Part shown: one piece after another, positions 1 through 8,058 of the stretch | Layout of the letters: each line of letters begins with the position of its first letter | Numbering within the stretch: position 1 is the stretch's first letter | Origin: CAZVEV01 sp964625865 | GTDB lineage: Bacteria > Planctomycetota > Phycisphaerae > SM23-33 | DNA length: 36,187 nucleotides | Assembly: GCA_964625865.1 (NCBI GenBank) | Contig: CAZVEV010000028.1 | Location: 1-36,187 of the forward strand | Reading direction: 5' to 3' | Program-made: the position numbers and the translations under genes | The notes under the pieces: generated by a model | Told to the model about the DNA's origin: nothing | What the model saw: only the letters and a program-made list of their open reading frames with translations | Database searches by the model: none

Positions 1-1
1 T

Positions 2-361
2 GACCTGGGGATCGACGGTACGGATATCGACGTACCGGCTGTGTTCGGGACTGACGAAATCATCGACCTCCGTCCGCCGGGTCAACCTGTCGGAGTGGTG
101 CCGTTCCCGGATACGCTGCCGCTGGGGACTGTATTCGAGTTCATCGCGCGGCATCCCGGAGACGAGTGGAATGTCGAGAACGTGACGGTGATTCCCGAGC
201 CGGCGACACTGGCCGTGCTGGGCCTGGCCGCCGCGGGCCTGGGCGGCTACTTGGGGGTGGGGGGGGGGGGGGGCGGGGGGCGGGGGGGGCGGCCCGGGGC
301 CGCTCGGGCGCCGTGGATCCTGTCACTAGATCCTGAGGACCGGGCCCGGGGGACACCGTGA
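2..361 (+). CDS. C-terminal part of a PEP-CTERM sorted protein (partial, 5' end outside window)
   Basis: The reading frame is open to the left edge, so only about the last 119 codons are present. The signature IPEPATLAVLGLAAAGLGG at 193-249 is a classic PEP-CTERM tail: the PEP motif followed by a hydrophobic segment. In this family the tail is recognised by an exosortase, and the protein is exported and processed at the envelope. The family tail normally ends in a short run of basic residues. Here it instead runs into a glycine-rich stretch encoded by an almost pure poly-G tract, so the last ~35 codons are doubtful and the true stop may lie near 290. Nothing in the remaining part identifies the passenger domain. 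No exosortase gene is in the window. Confidence 0.7.
   Translation, partial: DLGIDGTDIDVPAVFGTDEIIDLRPPGQPVGVVPFPDTLPLGTVFEFIARHPGDEWNVENVTVIPEPATLAVLGLAAAGLGGYLGVGGGGGGGRGGRPGAARAPWILSLDPEDRARGTP
252..297. repeat. Poly-G low-complexity tract
   Basis: Almost every base in this stretch is G, broken by one T and a few C residues. It lies where a PEP-CTERM protein should have its basic C-terminal cluster. This is more likely a sequencing or assembly error than real coding sequence, but a true G-rich tract cannot be excluded. Confidence 0.6.
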
Positions 362-675
362 AAAGGGGATCCCGGCGGGCCGGGACGAAGACGCGGTGGA
401 AACGACTCTAACCGCAGATGTCGCAGATTTGACAGATTGTTCGTGGGTCCTGGGCCTGGCGAAGGGCGGACAGAAGAAACTACGTGTTGACCTCTTCGTT
501 AATCGTCCCAATCGGCGTAGTCTGTGGATCACTCGGGAGAGAGAAAGGGGTTAGGACTCTTTGTTGGGCGCGGCCAATGGGATTGACACTGCCGCCCGGA
601 TTGCGGGATACTGGCGTCGCGGCCGGGCGGTCCGGCTGGGCAGGTGCGGGGCGAACGTTCGACTGAGGAGACGCG
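362..675. other. Intergenic region upstream of the first sulfatase
   Basis: No convincing gene is seen in these 314 bases. A small GC-rich palindrome near 367-383 (CCCGGC/GCCGGG type) could end the PEP-CTERM transcript. The only other signal is the promoter-like pair listed separately. Short open frames here lack codon structure or a ribosome binding site. Confidence 0.5.
583..612 (+). promoter_or_regulatory. Candidate sigma70-type promoter for the sulfatase at 676
   Basis: A perfect -35 box TTGACA (583-588) is followed after 18 bases by GATACT (607-612), a 4-of-6 match to the -10 consensus. It lies about 60 bases upstream of the start codon. Chance matches occur, so this is a candidate only. 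Confidence 0.4.
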
Positions 676-2073
676 ATGCATCGCAGGCAGTTTCTCAAGA
701 GCATGGCGGCGTGTGCGGCGCTGCCTTCGCTGACGCGAGCGGCGACCGGCGCGGAGGCCCGGCGCCGGCCGAACATTGTCTTTATCCTGGCGGACGACCT
801 GGGCTATGGCGACCTGGGCTGCTTCGGCCAGACGAAGATCAAGACGCCGCGCCTGGACCGGATGGCGGCAGAGGGGGTCCGCCTGACCAGCCACTACGCG
901 GGGTTTACGGTCTGTTCGCCGTCGCGCTGCGCGCTGATGACGGGCAAGCACATGGGCCACGCGTCGGTCACGGGCAACGGCGGGCGGCTGAAGAAGACCG
1001 ACGTGACGGTGCCCATGCTGCTGAAGAAAGCGGGATACGCCACGTGCATGATCGGCAAGTGGGGGCTGGTGGGTCGGCCGGGCCATCCGGGCAGCCCGAA
1101 CAACAAGGGCTTCGACCACTTCTTCGGCTTCGACAACCAGGGCTTCGCCCATTTCTACTATCCCGAGTTCCTCTGGCGCAATGACAAGAAGGTGCTCTAC
1201 CCCAAGAACCACAACCTGCGGGTCGACGGGCAGTACGTCCCGGGCAAGGGCACGTACAGCCACGATGAACTGACCAAGGAAGCGCTCGGCTGGATCAGGG
1301 CGAACAAGGACCGCCCGTTCTTCCTGTATCTGCCCTTCTGCATTCCGCACGCGGAGCTGACCGTGCCTGCTGACTCGATGGCCCCCTACCTGAAGCTGAA
1401 CTGGCCCGAGAAACCTAAGATTGAAGGCAAGGGCAATACCGGGGGCGGGGGGTACGGCAGCCAGTACACGCGGGGCTACTGCGGGCAGAGCCACCCCAAC
1501 GCCGCCTACGCGGGCATGGTCTCGCGCATGGACCGGAGCATCGGGCGGATCCTGGACCTGCTGAGCGAACTGAAGCTGGATGAACACACGCTGGTGATCT
1601 TCAGCAGCGACAACGGCCCGACGCCCGAGGGCGGCCAAAACCCGAAGTTCTTCAACAGCTCCGGGCCGCTGCGCGGGGGCAAGCGGAGCCTGTGGGAAGG
1701 CGGCATCCGCGTGCCGACCATCGCCCGCTGGCCGGGCAAGATCACCCCCGGGCGAACCAGCGACCACGCCAGCGCGTTCTGGGATTTCCTGCCGACGGCC
1801 TGCGAGATCGCGGGGGTCAAGCCGCCGGAAGACATCGACGGCATCAGCTATCTGCCCGAACTGCTCGGGCGGACCGAGGAACAGAAGACACATGAGTACT
1901 TCTACTGGATTTGGGCGATCCGCGTGGGCAAGTGGAAGCTGCACCCGCGCGGCAAGAACCGCTACGCCCTGTACGACCTCGAGAACGACATCGGCGAGAC
2001 GACGGACCTGGCCGACAAGCACCCCGACGTCGTCGCCCGCTGCAGCCCGTACTTCAAGAAGGCACGCCAGTGA
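676..2073 (+). CDS. Tat-exported S1-family sulfatase (465 aa)
   Basis: Type I sulfatase that would hydrolyse sulfate esters on sugars after its active-site Cys is converted to formylglycine. Residues 1-27 form a Tat-like signal (RRQFLKS then a hydrophobic stretch). The metal-binding D40-D41 pair lies in LADDLGYGD. The formylglycine motif is CSPSR at 80-84. GKW at 127-129, H225 and the SDNGP motif at 311-315 complete the usual metal and substrate pocket. The length is normal for the family. The ATG has a good TGAGGAG site at 664-670. The maturase that would activate the Cys is not in the window. Substrate cannot be told from sequence. The stop codon abuts the next gene, a secreted propeller protein, suggesting co-transcription. 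Confidence 0.93.
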   Translation: MHRRQFLKSMAACAALPSLTRAATGAEARRRPNIVFILADDLGYGDLGCFGQTKIKTPRLDRMAAEGVRLTSHYAGFTVCSPSRCALMTGKHMGHASVTGNGGRLKKTDVTVPMLLKKAGYATCMIGKWGLVGRPGHPGSPNNKGFDHFFGFDNQGFAHFYYPEFLWRNDKKVLYPKNHNLRVDGQYVPGKGTYSHDELTKEALGWIRANKDRPFFLYLPFCIPHAELTVPADSMAPYLKLNWPEKPKIEGKGNTGGGGYGSQYTRGYCGQSHPNAAYAGMVSRMDRSIGRILDLLSELKLDEHTLVIFSSDNGPTPEGGQNPKFFNSSGPLRGGKRSLWEGGIRVPTIARWPGKITPGRTSDHASAFWDFLPTACEIAGVKPPEDIDGISYLPELLGRTEEQKTHEYFYWIWAIRVGKWKLHPRGKNRYALYDLENDIGETTDLADKHPDVVARCSPYFKKARQ

Positions 2074-2092
2074 GGGTGCGCGTCGCACGGCA

Positions 2093-5000
2093 TTGACCGC
2101 CCTGATCGCGCTGGGGCTGCTCGCGGCGTGTCCTTCCGGTGCACGGGCGGGGCAGGGCGAGCGGATTCTCGGGGCTTCCGGCGTCGCCGGTGGCCTGGTT
2201 GTCGTGATCGGCTGCGGCGGGCCCGAGGTGCTGGCGGAACTGGGGGCGGGCCAAGCGTACCTGGTGCAGGGCGTGGATCGCGATCGCAAGAAGGTCGCCG
2301 CCGCCCGGGCGACCCTGGCGAAGAAGGGGCTTTACGGCCGGATTACCGCGGCGCGCCTGACCGGGGCGCAGTTGCCCTATGCCGACGGCCTGGTCAACCT
2401 GCTCGTGATCGCCGCGGAGGTCCCCGGGATACCCAAAGACGAAATGATGCGCGTACTCGCCCCCCTCGGCGTCATCGCAGACGTTCGCGCCGGCGCCCCG
2501 AAGATCGTCCGCAAGCCCCGGCCCGCGAACATCGACGAATGGACGCACTACCTCCACGACGCGTCGAACAACGCCGTCTCCTCGGACACGGTGGTCGCTC
2601 CGCCGCAGGGGCTGCGCTGGACCTGCGGACCTAAATTCGCGCGGAGCCACGAACACTTCGCCAGCGTCTCGGCCATGGTCACCGCCGGCGGGCGGTTCTT
2701 CACGATCATCGACGAGGGCCCCATCAGTTCGGTCTACCTGCCACCTAAATGGATGCTGGTCGCCCGCGACGCCTTCAGCGGCGTACTGCTCTGGAAGCAG
2801 CCGATCGCGAATTGGGAGTCGGCCCTTCGCGGTTTCCGCAGCGGCCCGCCCGAGATCGGCAGGCTGCTGGTGGCCACCGACAAGCGGGTCTACGTCTCCC
2901 TCGGGTACGGCCAGGGCGTGACGGTGCTCGAAGCGGCTACGGGCAAGCGACTGGCGACGCTGGCGGGCACGACCGGGGCCCGCGAAATGCTCCTAAAAGA
3001 CGGCGTGCTCTACGTCCTGGCCGACGACATGACGGCAGCCGAGCACGACAAGCGGAAGGCGTGGATCAACCGGACCTTCCCGACGCTGAAGATCTGGTAC
3101 CGCTTCCCCAAAAAGGCGATCCGCCTCTACGGGACCCCGCGAATCGTCGCGGTGAAGACCAAGACGGGCAAGCCGCTCTGGACGCGACAGTTCAAGGCCC
3201 CCGGCGAGATCATGCCCACGACGATGGCCCTTGGCGGCGGGCGGCTATGCCTCCAGACCGTCTCGCACGTGGTCTGTCTCGACGCGGGGAAGGGCAAGGA
3301 ACTGTGGCGAACCAGGCGCCCGGTGGCCAGGAGCCGCCTGTCCTGGTCCGTGCCCACACTGGTCGTCCACGACGGCGTCGTGCTCTGCGTGGACCGGGCG
3401 GCCAGCGCCGAGGCGGACGCCTCCCCGCCGGCGAAGGGCAGCACGTGGGTGATCACCAGCGGCGGATCGCTGAAAAAACAGGACGCCGAACTGGTCGCGC
3501 TGGCCCTGAAGGACGGCAAGCCGTTGTGGCGCGGGCCGTACCAGGAGAACTACAACGTCCCGCTGGACGTGTTCGTCATCGGCGGCGTGGTGTGGGTGGG
3601 CAATCTGCGCCACGGCGAAGATACGGGCTTCACGCAGGGGCGCGACCTGAAGACGGGCAAGGTGGTGGCGACGCTCCCGCCCCGCAAGGGCCATGGCCAT
3701 CACCGCTGCTACCGCAACAAGGCCACCCCGCGCTGGTTGCTCGTCGGCCGCGGCGGCGTCCAGTTCGTCGACCTCAAAGACGGGACGGCCACGAGCACCT
3801 GGTGGGCCCGCGGCAGTTGTCAGTACGGCGTCATGCCCGCCAACGGCCTGCTCTATGCGCCGCAGCATTCCTGCGCGTGCGGCCCCGAGATCATGCTCGC
3901 CGGCTGCAACGCCCTTTCCCCAAACTCCAATGCCGGCGAAGGCCCCGTCCCCCTCCAAAAGGGCCCTGCCTATGGGAGGATCAATCTAAAATCTAAGATC
4001 TACAATCGTAAATCGATCGATTGGCCCACCTACCGCCGCGACGGACGGCGAAGCGGTTTCCAGGACCTTCCCGCCCCCGCCAGGCCCGCCGTCGTGTGGA
4101 TGCGGAAGCTCTCGGCGCCGATCACCGCACCGGTCGCCGCGGCAGACATGGTCTTCGTCGCGGAAACCGAACGCCACGCCCTGCATGCGGTGTCGGCAGC
4201 CGAGGGCAAGGGCGTCTGGACGTTCATCGCCGACGGACGGATCGACTCCCCGCCGACCGTTGCCGCCGGCTTGTGCGTGTTCGGCACGCGGAACGGGCTG
4301 GTCTACTGCCTGCGGGCCTCCGACGGGGCGGTGGTGTGGCGATTCCGCGCCGCGCCCCGCGATCGGCGCATCGTCGCCTACGAGCAGCTCGAGTCGGTCT
4401 GGCCCGTCCATGGGTCCGTACTGGTCGACGAGACGCTGTCGGCCGGCACGCCGGTGGCCTACGTGGCGGCCGGACGGTCCTCGCTGCTCGACGGCGGGAT
4501 CCGCCTCTACGCGCTGGATCTGAAGACCGGCAAGGTGCTCCACCAGACCGATGCCGGCAGGACCGGCCGCGGATCGGGCAGGATCAGGCGAGGCGTCCTG
4601 CCGGACATCCTGTCCGTGCAGGCCGGCGCTGTATGGATGCGGGCACTGGGCGTCGACAAGACCCTCGCTCCGGTCATGGCCCGGCCTCACCTGTTCGCAC
4701 CGCGCGGGTTCCTGGACGATACGTGGTGGCACCGGACGTACTGGCTCTACGGCACGGAGATCGGCGGCGGATACTCGCACTGGCCGGACGTCGGCAATGT
4801 CGTGCCCGCCGGGAGACTGCTGGCCTTCGACGGCGGGAAGCTCATCTACGGATACGGGCGGATGGCCTACCGCATGGGCGACGGCCACGTCCGCGCGGAC
4901 ATCGCCAGCGGCTACAGGCTGTTCGCAGAAGCCCTGACCCCCGCCCCGGCGGCCGACAAGAGGCGGGACGGCTCGCGCCGTATCAAGTGGACCACCCAAC

Positions 5001-5266
5001 TGCCCTTTGTCGCCCGGTCGCTCGTGCTGACCCGCGACGCCCTGCTGGTCGCCGGCGCGAAGTCGCCGGCCGAGAACGCCGACTCCCGCGGCCCCGGGGC
5101 GTTTTGGGTCGTCTCTCGCGAGGACGGGTCCAAGCGAACCGCCTGCGCCCTGCCGGCCGGGCCCGTGCTGGACGGGATGGCCCTGACCGACACGGGCGTC
5201 TTTGTCTCCACCGTCAGCGGGACCGTCGTCCGCCTCGAACATGGGGACATGAATACCCGAGAATGA
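2093..5266 (+). CDS. Large secreted protein: SAM-methyltransferase-like domain plus PQQ-type beta-propeller
   Basis: About 1,057 residues. A signal peptide (TALIALGLLAACPSGARA) is followed by a Rossmann-like segment with VVVIGCGG and GVDRD, resembling a class I methyltransferase fold. The rest consists of PQQ-like propeller blades, seen as repeated xxGKxLW motifs such as KTGKPLWTRQF and KGKELWRTRR, in two blocks. A CAC motif (near 3874) sits between them. Proteins of this build are, as I recall, frequent and uncharacterised in Planctomycetota. Catalysis by the first domain is doubtful because SAM is not expected outside the cytoplasm. The start is uncertain: the only late in-frame candidates are TTG 2093 and CTG 2102, whereas a GTG at 2070 overlapping the sulfatase stop is one frame off and would give a better signal peptide if there were an indel near 2075-2090. 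The linker carries an AT-rich repeat (3983-4020). Confidence 0.8.
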   Translation: MTALIALGLLAACPSGARAGQGERILGASGVAGGLVVVIGCGGPEVLAELGAGQAYLVQGVDRDRKKVAAARATLAKKGLYGRITAARLTGAQLPYADGLVNLLVIAAEVPGIPKDEMMRVLAPLGVIADVRAGAPKIVRKPRPANIDEWTHYLHDASNNAVSSDTVVAPPQGLRWTCGPKFARSHEHFASVSAMVTAGGRFFTIIDEGPISSVYLPPKWMLVARDAFSGVLLWKQPIANWESALRGFRSGPPEIGRLLVATDKRVYVSLGYGQGVTVLEAATGKRLATLAGTTGAREMLLKDGVLYVLADDMTAAEHDKRKAWINRTFPTLKIWYRFPKKAIRLYGTPRIVAVKTKTGKPLWTRQFKAPGEIMPTTMALGGGRLCLQTVSHVVCLDAGKGKELWRTRRPVARSRLSWSVPTLVVHDGVVLCVDRAASAEADASPPAKGSTWVITSGGSLKKQDAELVALALKDGKPLWRGPYQENYNVPLDVFVIGGVVWVGNLRHGEDTGFTQGRDLKTGKVVATLPPRKGHGHHRCYRNKATPRWLLVGRGGVQFVDLKDGTATSTWWARGSCQYGVMPANGLLYAPQHSCACGPEIMLAGCNALSPNSNAGEGPVPLQKGPAYGRINLKSKIYNRKSIDWPTYRRDGRRSGFQDLPAPARPAVVWMRKLSAPITAPVAAADMVFVAETERHALHAVSAAEGKGVWTFIADGRIDSPPTVAAGLCVFGTRNGLVYCLRASDGAVVWRFRAAPRDRRIVAYEQLESVWPVHGSVLVDETLSAGTPVAYVAAGRSSLLDGGIRLYALDLKTGKVLHQTDAGRTGRGSGRIRRGVLPDILSVQAGAVWMRALGVDKTLAPVMARPHLFAPRGFLDDTWWHRTYWLYGTEIGGGYSHWPDVGNVVPAGRLLAFDGGKLIYGYGRMAYRMGDGHVRADIASGYRLFAEALTPAPAADKRRDGSRRIKWTTQLPFVARSLVLTRDALLVAGAKSPAENADSRGPGAFWVVSREDGSKRTACALPAGPVLDGMALTDTGVFVSTVSGTVVRLEHGDMNTRE
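3983..4020 (+). repeat. AT-rich short repeat inserted in frame inside the propeller gene
   Basis: Units of the type AATCTAAAATCTAAGATC and AATCGTAAATCG make up a low-GC island inside very GC-rich coding sequence. It encodes INLKSKIYNRKSI between the first propeller block (ending KGPAYG) and a new block beginning DWPTYRRDG. It resembles the simple intergenic repeats at 18771, 19136 and 28764 in character, and it keeps the frame open. Confidence 0.6.
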
Positions 5267-5276
5267 TCGAGCCAAC

Positions 5277-5618
5277 ATGATGAGACCTGAACAAACCCAG
5301 TCCCGACGCGACGCCTACCAAGCGATCCTCGGATTCGGCCTGCTCGCCATCCGGGCCGCGGCGTGTCGCGGCGACGCGACCGTCTGCGAGATCGAAGCCG
5401 ACCACCTGCACAACATCCCGTCCCTGCTGGACGAGCCCGACCAGGCCCGCCACCTCTACTACGTCCAGGCTGAGCGCCCGGACTACCTCGACCGCATCCG
5501 CGAACATGCGGACCGAAACTACCTAAATTCGACTGTCGACCGGTACGAGGCGCCGTGGGCGGTGTTGATGGCATTCGCCACCCAAGCCCAGGACGCTGGA
5601 GAGGGGCCGATCGTATGA
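5277..5618 (+). CDS. Hypothetical protein (113 aa)
   Basis: I do not recognise this protein. It starts 10 bases after the propeller gene and ends in an ATGA overlap with the next gene, which suggests one transcript. It is hydrophilic with no signal peptide; the N-terminal half is helical and rich in Ala, and a central stretch reads IEADHLHNIPSLL. Similar short acidic proteins occur as hypotheticals in Planctomycetota, but no function can be given. The tandem ATG ATG at 5277 is taken as the start. Confidence 0.65.
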   Translation: MMRPEQTQSRRDAYQAILGFGLLAIRAAACRGDATVCEIEADHLHNIPSLLDEPDQARHLYYVQAERPDYLDRIREHADRNYLNSTVDRYEAPWAVLMAFATQAQDAGEGPIV

Positions 5619-6268
5619 TCCGCAAACTGAAACTCATGTGCTTCTGGTTGGTTGGCGGTGTTGTGTTGCTGGTTGTACTCTGGTTGATTGCTTTTGTCTG
5701 TGATCTGAAGGATACTGGTTCTCCGTGGCCTGGCGTGTATCACAGCAGCTTCAGCACTCGTTGCTGCCTTGTCGGGGCAGAGAGCTACTGCACGCTCGAT
5801 ATCGAGGGAGAGTCCGGCCCTGAGTGGTGCTGGGATCACCGACGCAATCCCACATATCAAGTGCTGAGTCTCAACTGGAAGTCGGACTTCAGCGAGGCAG
5901 AAGCCATCGTGACTCTGCCAGAACTGAAATACCAGTATGGAATGTCGAAAGGCATTCTCACCGGGGACGTTCTCTGTACATGGATTGCTGAACCAGATAG
6001 CCGCGAGGATCCCGAGCTTCTGGAGGCAATAGAAGCCGTTATGACCCACATTAGATCAGCGGGCGCCGGGACGCTGCCCCGTCCCAGACACCACTCGCAC
6101 TTCCAGATTATCAATCCAGACATGTTCAGTACGATCAGCACACACCACACTCAGGGAGGAGTGTACTTGCCAGCGATTCCCACGATGGTATGGCTAGTTC
6201 TCTGGTCTGCTATCATGTGGCGCATGCATGCTCGGTGGTTCCGAAGGAAGGGAACTCCGGCGAAGTAG
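5615..6268 (+). CDS. Hypothetical membrane protein with atypically low GC (217 aa)
   Basis: Not recognised. The start ATG at 5615 overlaps the previous stop (ATGA), so translation is probably coupled. An N-terminal transmembrane helix (about residues 9-28) is followed by a mid-region with several Cys residues (TRCC, SYC, EWCW, VLC) and a second hydrophobic helix near the C terminus (about 190-205) before a basic tail. This topology would leave the central domain outside the cytoplasm, where the Cys pairs could form disulfides. Base composition is clearly less GC-rich than the neighbours, and codon use looks relaxed, which fits recent acquisition or a poorly conserved gene. Confidence 0.6.
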   Translation: MIRKLKLMCFWLVGGVVLLVVLWLIAFVCDLKDTGSPWPGVYHSSFSTRCCLVGAESYCTLDIEGESGPEWCWDHRRNPTYQVLSLNWKSDFSEAEAIVTLPELKYQYGMSKGILTGDVLCTWIAEPDSREDPELLEAIEAVMTHIRSAGAGTLPRPRHHSHFQIINPDMFSTISTHHTQGGVYLPAIPTMVWLVLWSAIMWRMHARWFRRKGTPAK

Positions 6269-6615
6269 CGCAGGACTGCAGGGTGTGCGAGCAGTGGCAC
6301 TCCGAGGGCATGCCGGCAGGCCCCGGAGGGGTCGTCAGCATTTGGCCGGGGGTCGAGCGGAGCGAGGCCCCCGGAACACGGCTACACATGTCCCGGCCCC
6401 GAAGGGGTCGGCAGCGCCGCTTCCCCACGGTCTGAGACGCCCGGCTATCACCCCTGCCGGGGCTCAGGGATTAATGAGCATGTATCCGGGGGCCGCCTGC
6501 GGCGACCCCCGGCCAAATGCTGACGACCCCTTCGGGGCCTGACAACGCGATTACAGCAAAGCGGCGAGACGCCGCTTCTACGGGCGGATTACGTCAACGC
6601 GGCAGGATGCCGCGT
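6269..6615. other. Gene-free, repeat-filled intergenic region
   Basis: No gene is supported here. Most of the 347 bases are taken up by one large imperfect inverted repeat (6321-6537) and two short GCGGC/GCCGC palindromes (6558-6620), listed separately. The short open frames are by-products of the repeats. Confidence 0.7.
6321..6537. repeat. Large imperfect inverted repeat, arms about 57 bases (family F)
   Basis: The left arm 6321-6377 and right arm 6481-6537 are near reverse complements. Both carry GGGGTCGTCAGCATTTGGCC in opposite orientations, followed by GGGGGTCG and then a variable 9-10 bases before GGCCCCCGG. About 100 bases separate the arms. It may be a pair of REP-like elements placed head to head, or a MITE-like remnant. 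It lies between two converging genes and could also limit transcription. Confidence 0.75.
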
Positions 6616-6620
6616 CTACT
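6558..6620. repeat. Two copies of a GCGGC-GCCGC short palindrome (family G)
   Basis: Copies at about 6558-6582 and 6599-6620 share the pattern GCGGCRRGAYGCCGCKTCTAC and are direct repeats separated by 17 bases. The second overlaps the stop codon of the - strand sulfatase (6616-6618), so it could act as its transcription end or mRNA 3' stabiliser. Confidence 0.65.
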
Positions 6621-8058
6621 GCTTCCCGACGGCTTTGAGGTCCTTCATGACGTCGGCTTTCCAGGCCGCCAGGGCGGCGGCCATTTCCGCTTTGACCTTG
6701 GGGAGTTTGGAGGCGAGGTCTTTTCGTTCGGCGGGGTCGGCGGGGATGTCGTAGAGTTGGGTCCGTTTGCGGGAGGCGATCAGCTTGTAGCGGTCTTCCA
6801 TCCAGACCGCTTCGTTGCCGCCTGAATTGAGGAAGCCGATGGACGTGCCCCGCTCCTTGCGCTGCCCGTGGATCAGCGGCAGGATGTTGATCCCGTCGTA
6901 CGGGCGGTCGGCGGGCAGGGGGATATCCAGTGCGGCGAGGATCGTGGGGAAGTAGTCGGACGTCACGCACGGGGCGGTGACGGTTCGCGGGGTGGTGATC
7001 TTGTCGGGCCAGACCAGCAGGCCCGGCACGCGGATGCCGCCCTCGCGGACCGACAGCTTGTAGCCCGACAGCCCGCCGGTCGAGCCGACGTGGCGCGGCG
7101 AGCCCTGGCGGGCGGGCCCGTTGTCCGAGCAGAACCACAGCATGGTGTTGCCCTCGGCGCCTAGGCGCTTCAACTCGGCCCGAAGGCGACCGACCTGGGC
7201 GTCCATGGCGCTGATGCACGCGTAGTAGTGGCGTGCGTGTTCGGGCTGATCGGCGTACATCTGAAGCCACTTGGGCCCGCCGACCACCGGCGAGTGCGGC
7301 GTGTGGAACCAGACGACCGCCAGGAAGGGCTGCTTCCTGGCGACGGCGCCCTGGATGAAGGGCAACACGCGGTCCATGATCACCCGCGAATCGTCGCCTC
7401 GCATGTTCTCGGTCTCGGTCTTGCCCGGGCCGACGAAGTAATCGTTACCGTACGCCTTGCCCGCCTCGGCGGCTGCGGGCTTCTTGCCCTTGCCTTTGAT
7501 CTGCCCCGGGTCCAGCAGCGGGTCCCAGGTGGGCACTTTCGATTCGGTCACGAACGAGGCGTCGACGTCGCGGTCCCAGGGGGGGCAGTAGTAGCGCTCG
7601 GGCTTGCTCGCAAACGCCCCCCACCGCTTCTGGTCGCCCCTGACCTTCGACAGCGTCCCGAGATGCCACTTCCCGAAGTGCCCCGTCGTGTAGCCGGCCT
7701 TCTTGAGAATCGAGGTAATCGGGACCTCCGTCGACTCCAGCCGCCCCTTCATCGCGAACGTCACGCCGAAGCGATAGGGATTGCGCCCGGTATAGCAACT
7801 GCCCCGCGTGGGCGAGCACATGGCGGCAGCCGAGTAGAACCGCGTGAACGTCACGCCGTCGCGGCTCATCCGGTCCAGGTGCGGCGTCTTGAGAATCTTA
7901 TGCCCGTTGTACCCCGTATCGCCCCAGCCCTGGTCGTCGGTCATGCAGAGGATGATGTTGGGCTTGGCGGCGCGGGCAGCACCGGCCACCAGTATGACAA
8001 GGCAGACGGCGACGAGTGCCCGGCCGGTGCATGACGAAATAGTGCGTCGTATTAACAT
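6616..8058 (-). CDS. Secreted S1-family sulfatase (480 aa)
   Basis: Type I sulfatase with a Sec-type signal (residues 1-30, MLIRRTIS then ALVAVCLVILVAGAARA). Metal-binding DDQGWGD follows NIILCMT at about 35-46. The formylglycine motif is CSPTR at 81-85. GHFGKWHLG, HTPHSP and CSDNGP are all present, so the active site looks complete. An upstream in-frame extension of 40 codons lacks a signal sequence and is rejected as start; ATG 8058 has GGGAGG 12 bases upstream. Unlike the neighbour at 8502 it uses Sec rather than Tat features. It diverges from that second sulfatase across a repeat-bearing gap, and the two may be expressed from the same intergenic region. Substrate is unknown. Confidence 0.92.
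   Translation of the reverse strand: MLIRRTISSCTGRALVAVCLVILVAGAARAAKPNIILCMTDDQGWGDTGYNGHKILKTPHLDRMSRDGVTFTRFYSAAAMCSPTRGSCYTGRNPYRFGVTFAMKGRLESTEVPITSILKKAGYTTGHFGKWHLGTLSKVRGDQKRWGAFASKPERYYCPPWDRDVDASFVTESKVPTWDPLLDPGQIKGKGKKPAAAEAGKAYGNDYFVGPGKTETENMRGDDSRVIMDRVLPFIQGAVARKQPFLAVVWFHTPHSPVVGGPKWLQMYADQPEHARHYYACISAMDAQVGRLRAELKRLGAEGNTMLWFCSDNGPARQGSPRHVGSTGGLSGYKLSVREGGIRVPGLLVWPDKITTPRTVTAPCVTSDYFPTILAALDIPLPADRPYDGINILPLIHGQRKERGTSIGFLNSGGNEAVWMEDRYKLIASRKRTQLYDIPADPAERKDLASKLPKVKAEMAAALAAWKADVMKDLKAVGKQ

Noticed and set aside
1892..2092. ATG 1892 as start of the propeller protein
   Set aside because: It would overlap 180 bases of sulfatase coding sequence in another frame and put a Ser/Thr/Arg-rich stretch before the signal peptide.
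529..2289. 586-codon open frame on - across the first sulfatase
   Set aside because: Antisense shadow in very GC-rich DNA; the + strand encodes an intact sulfatase with all motifs.
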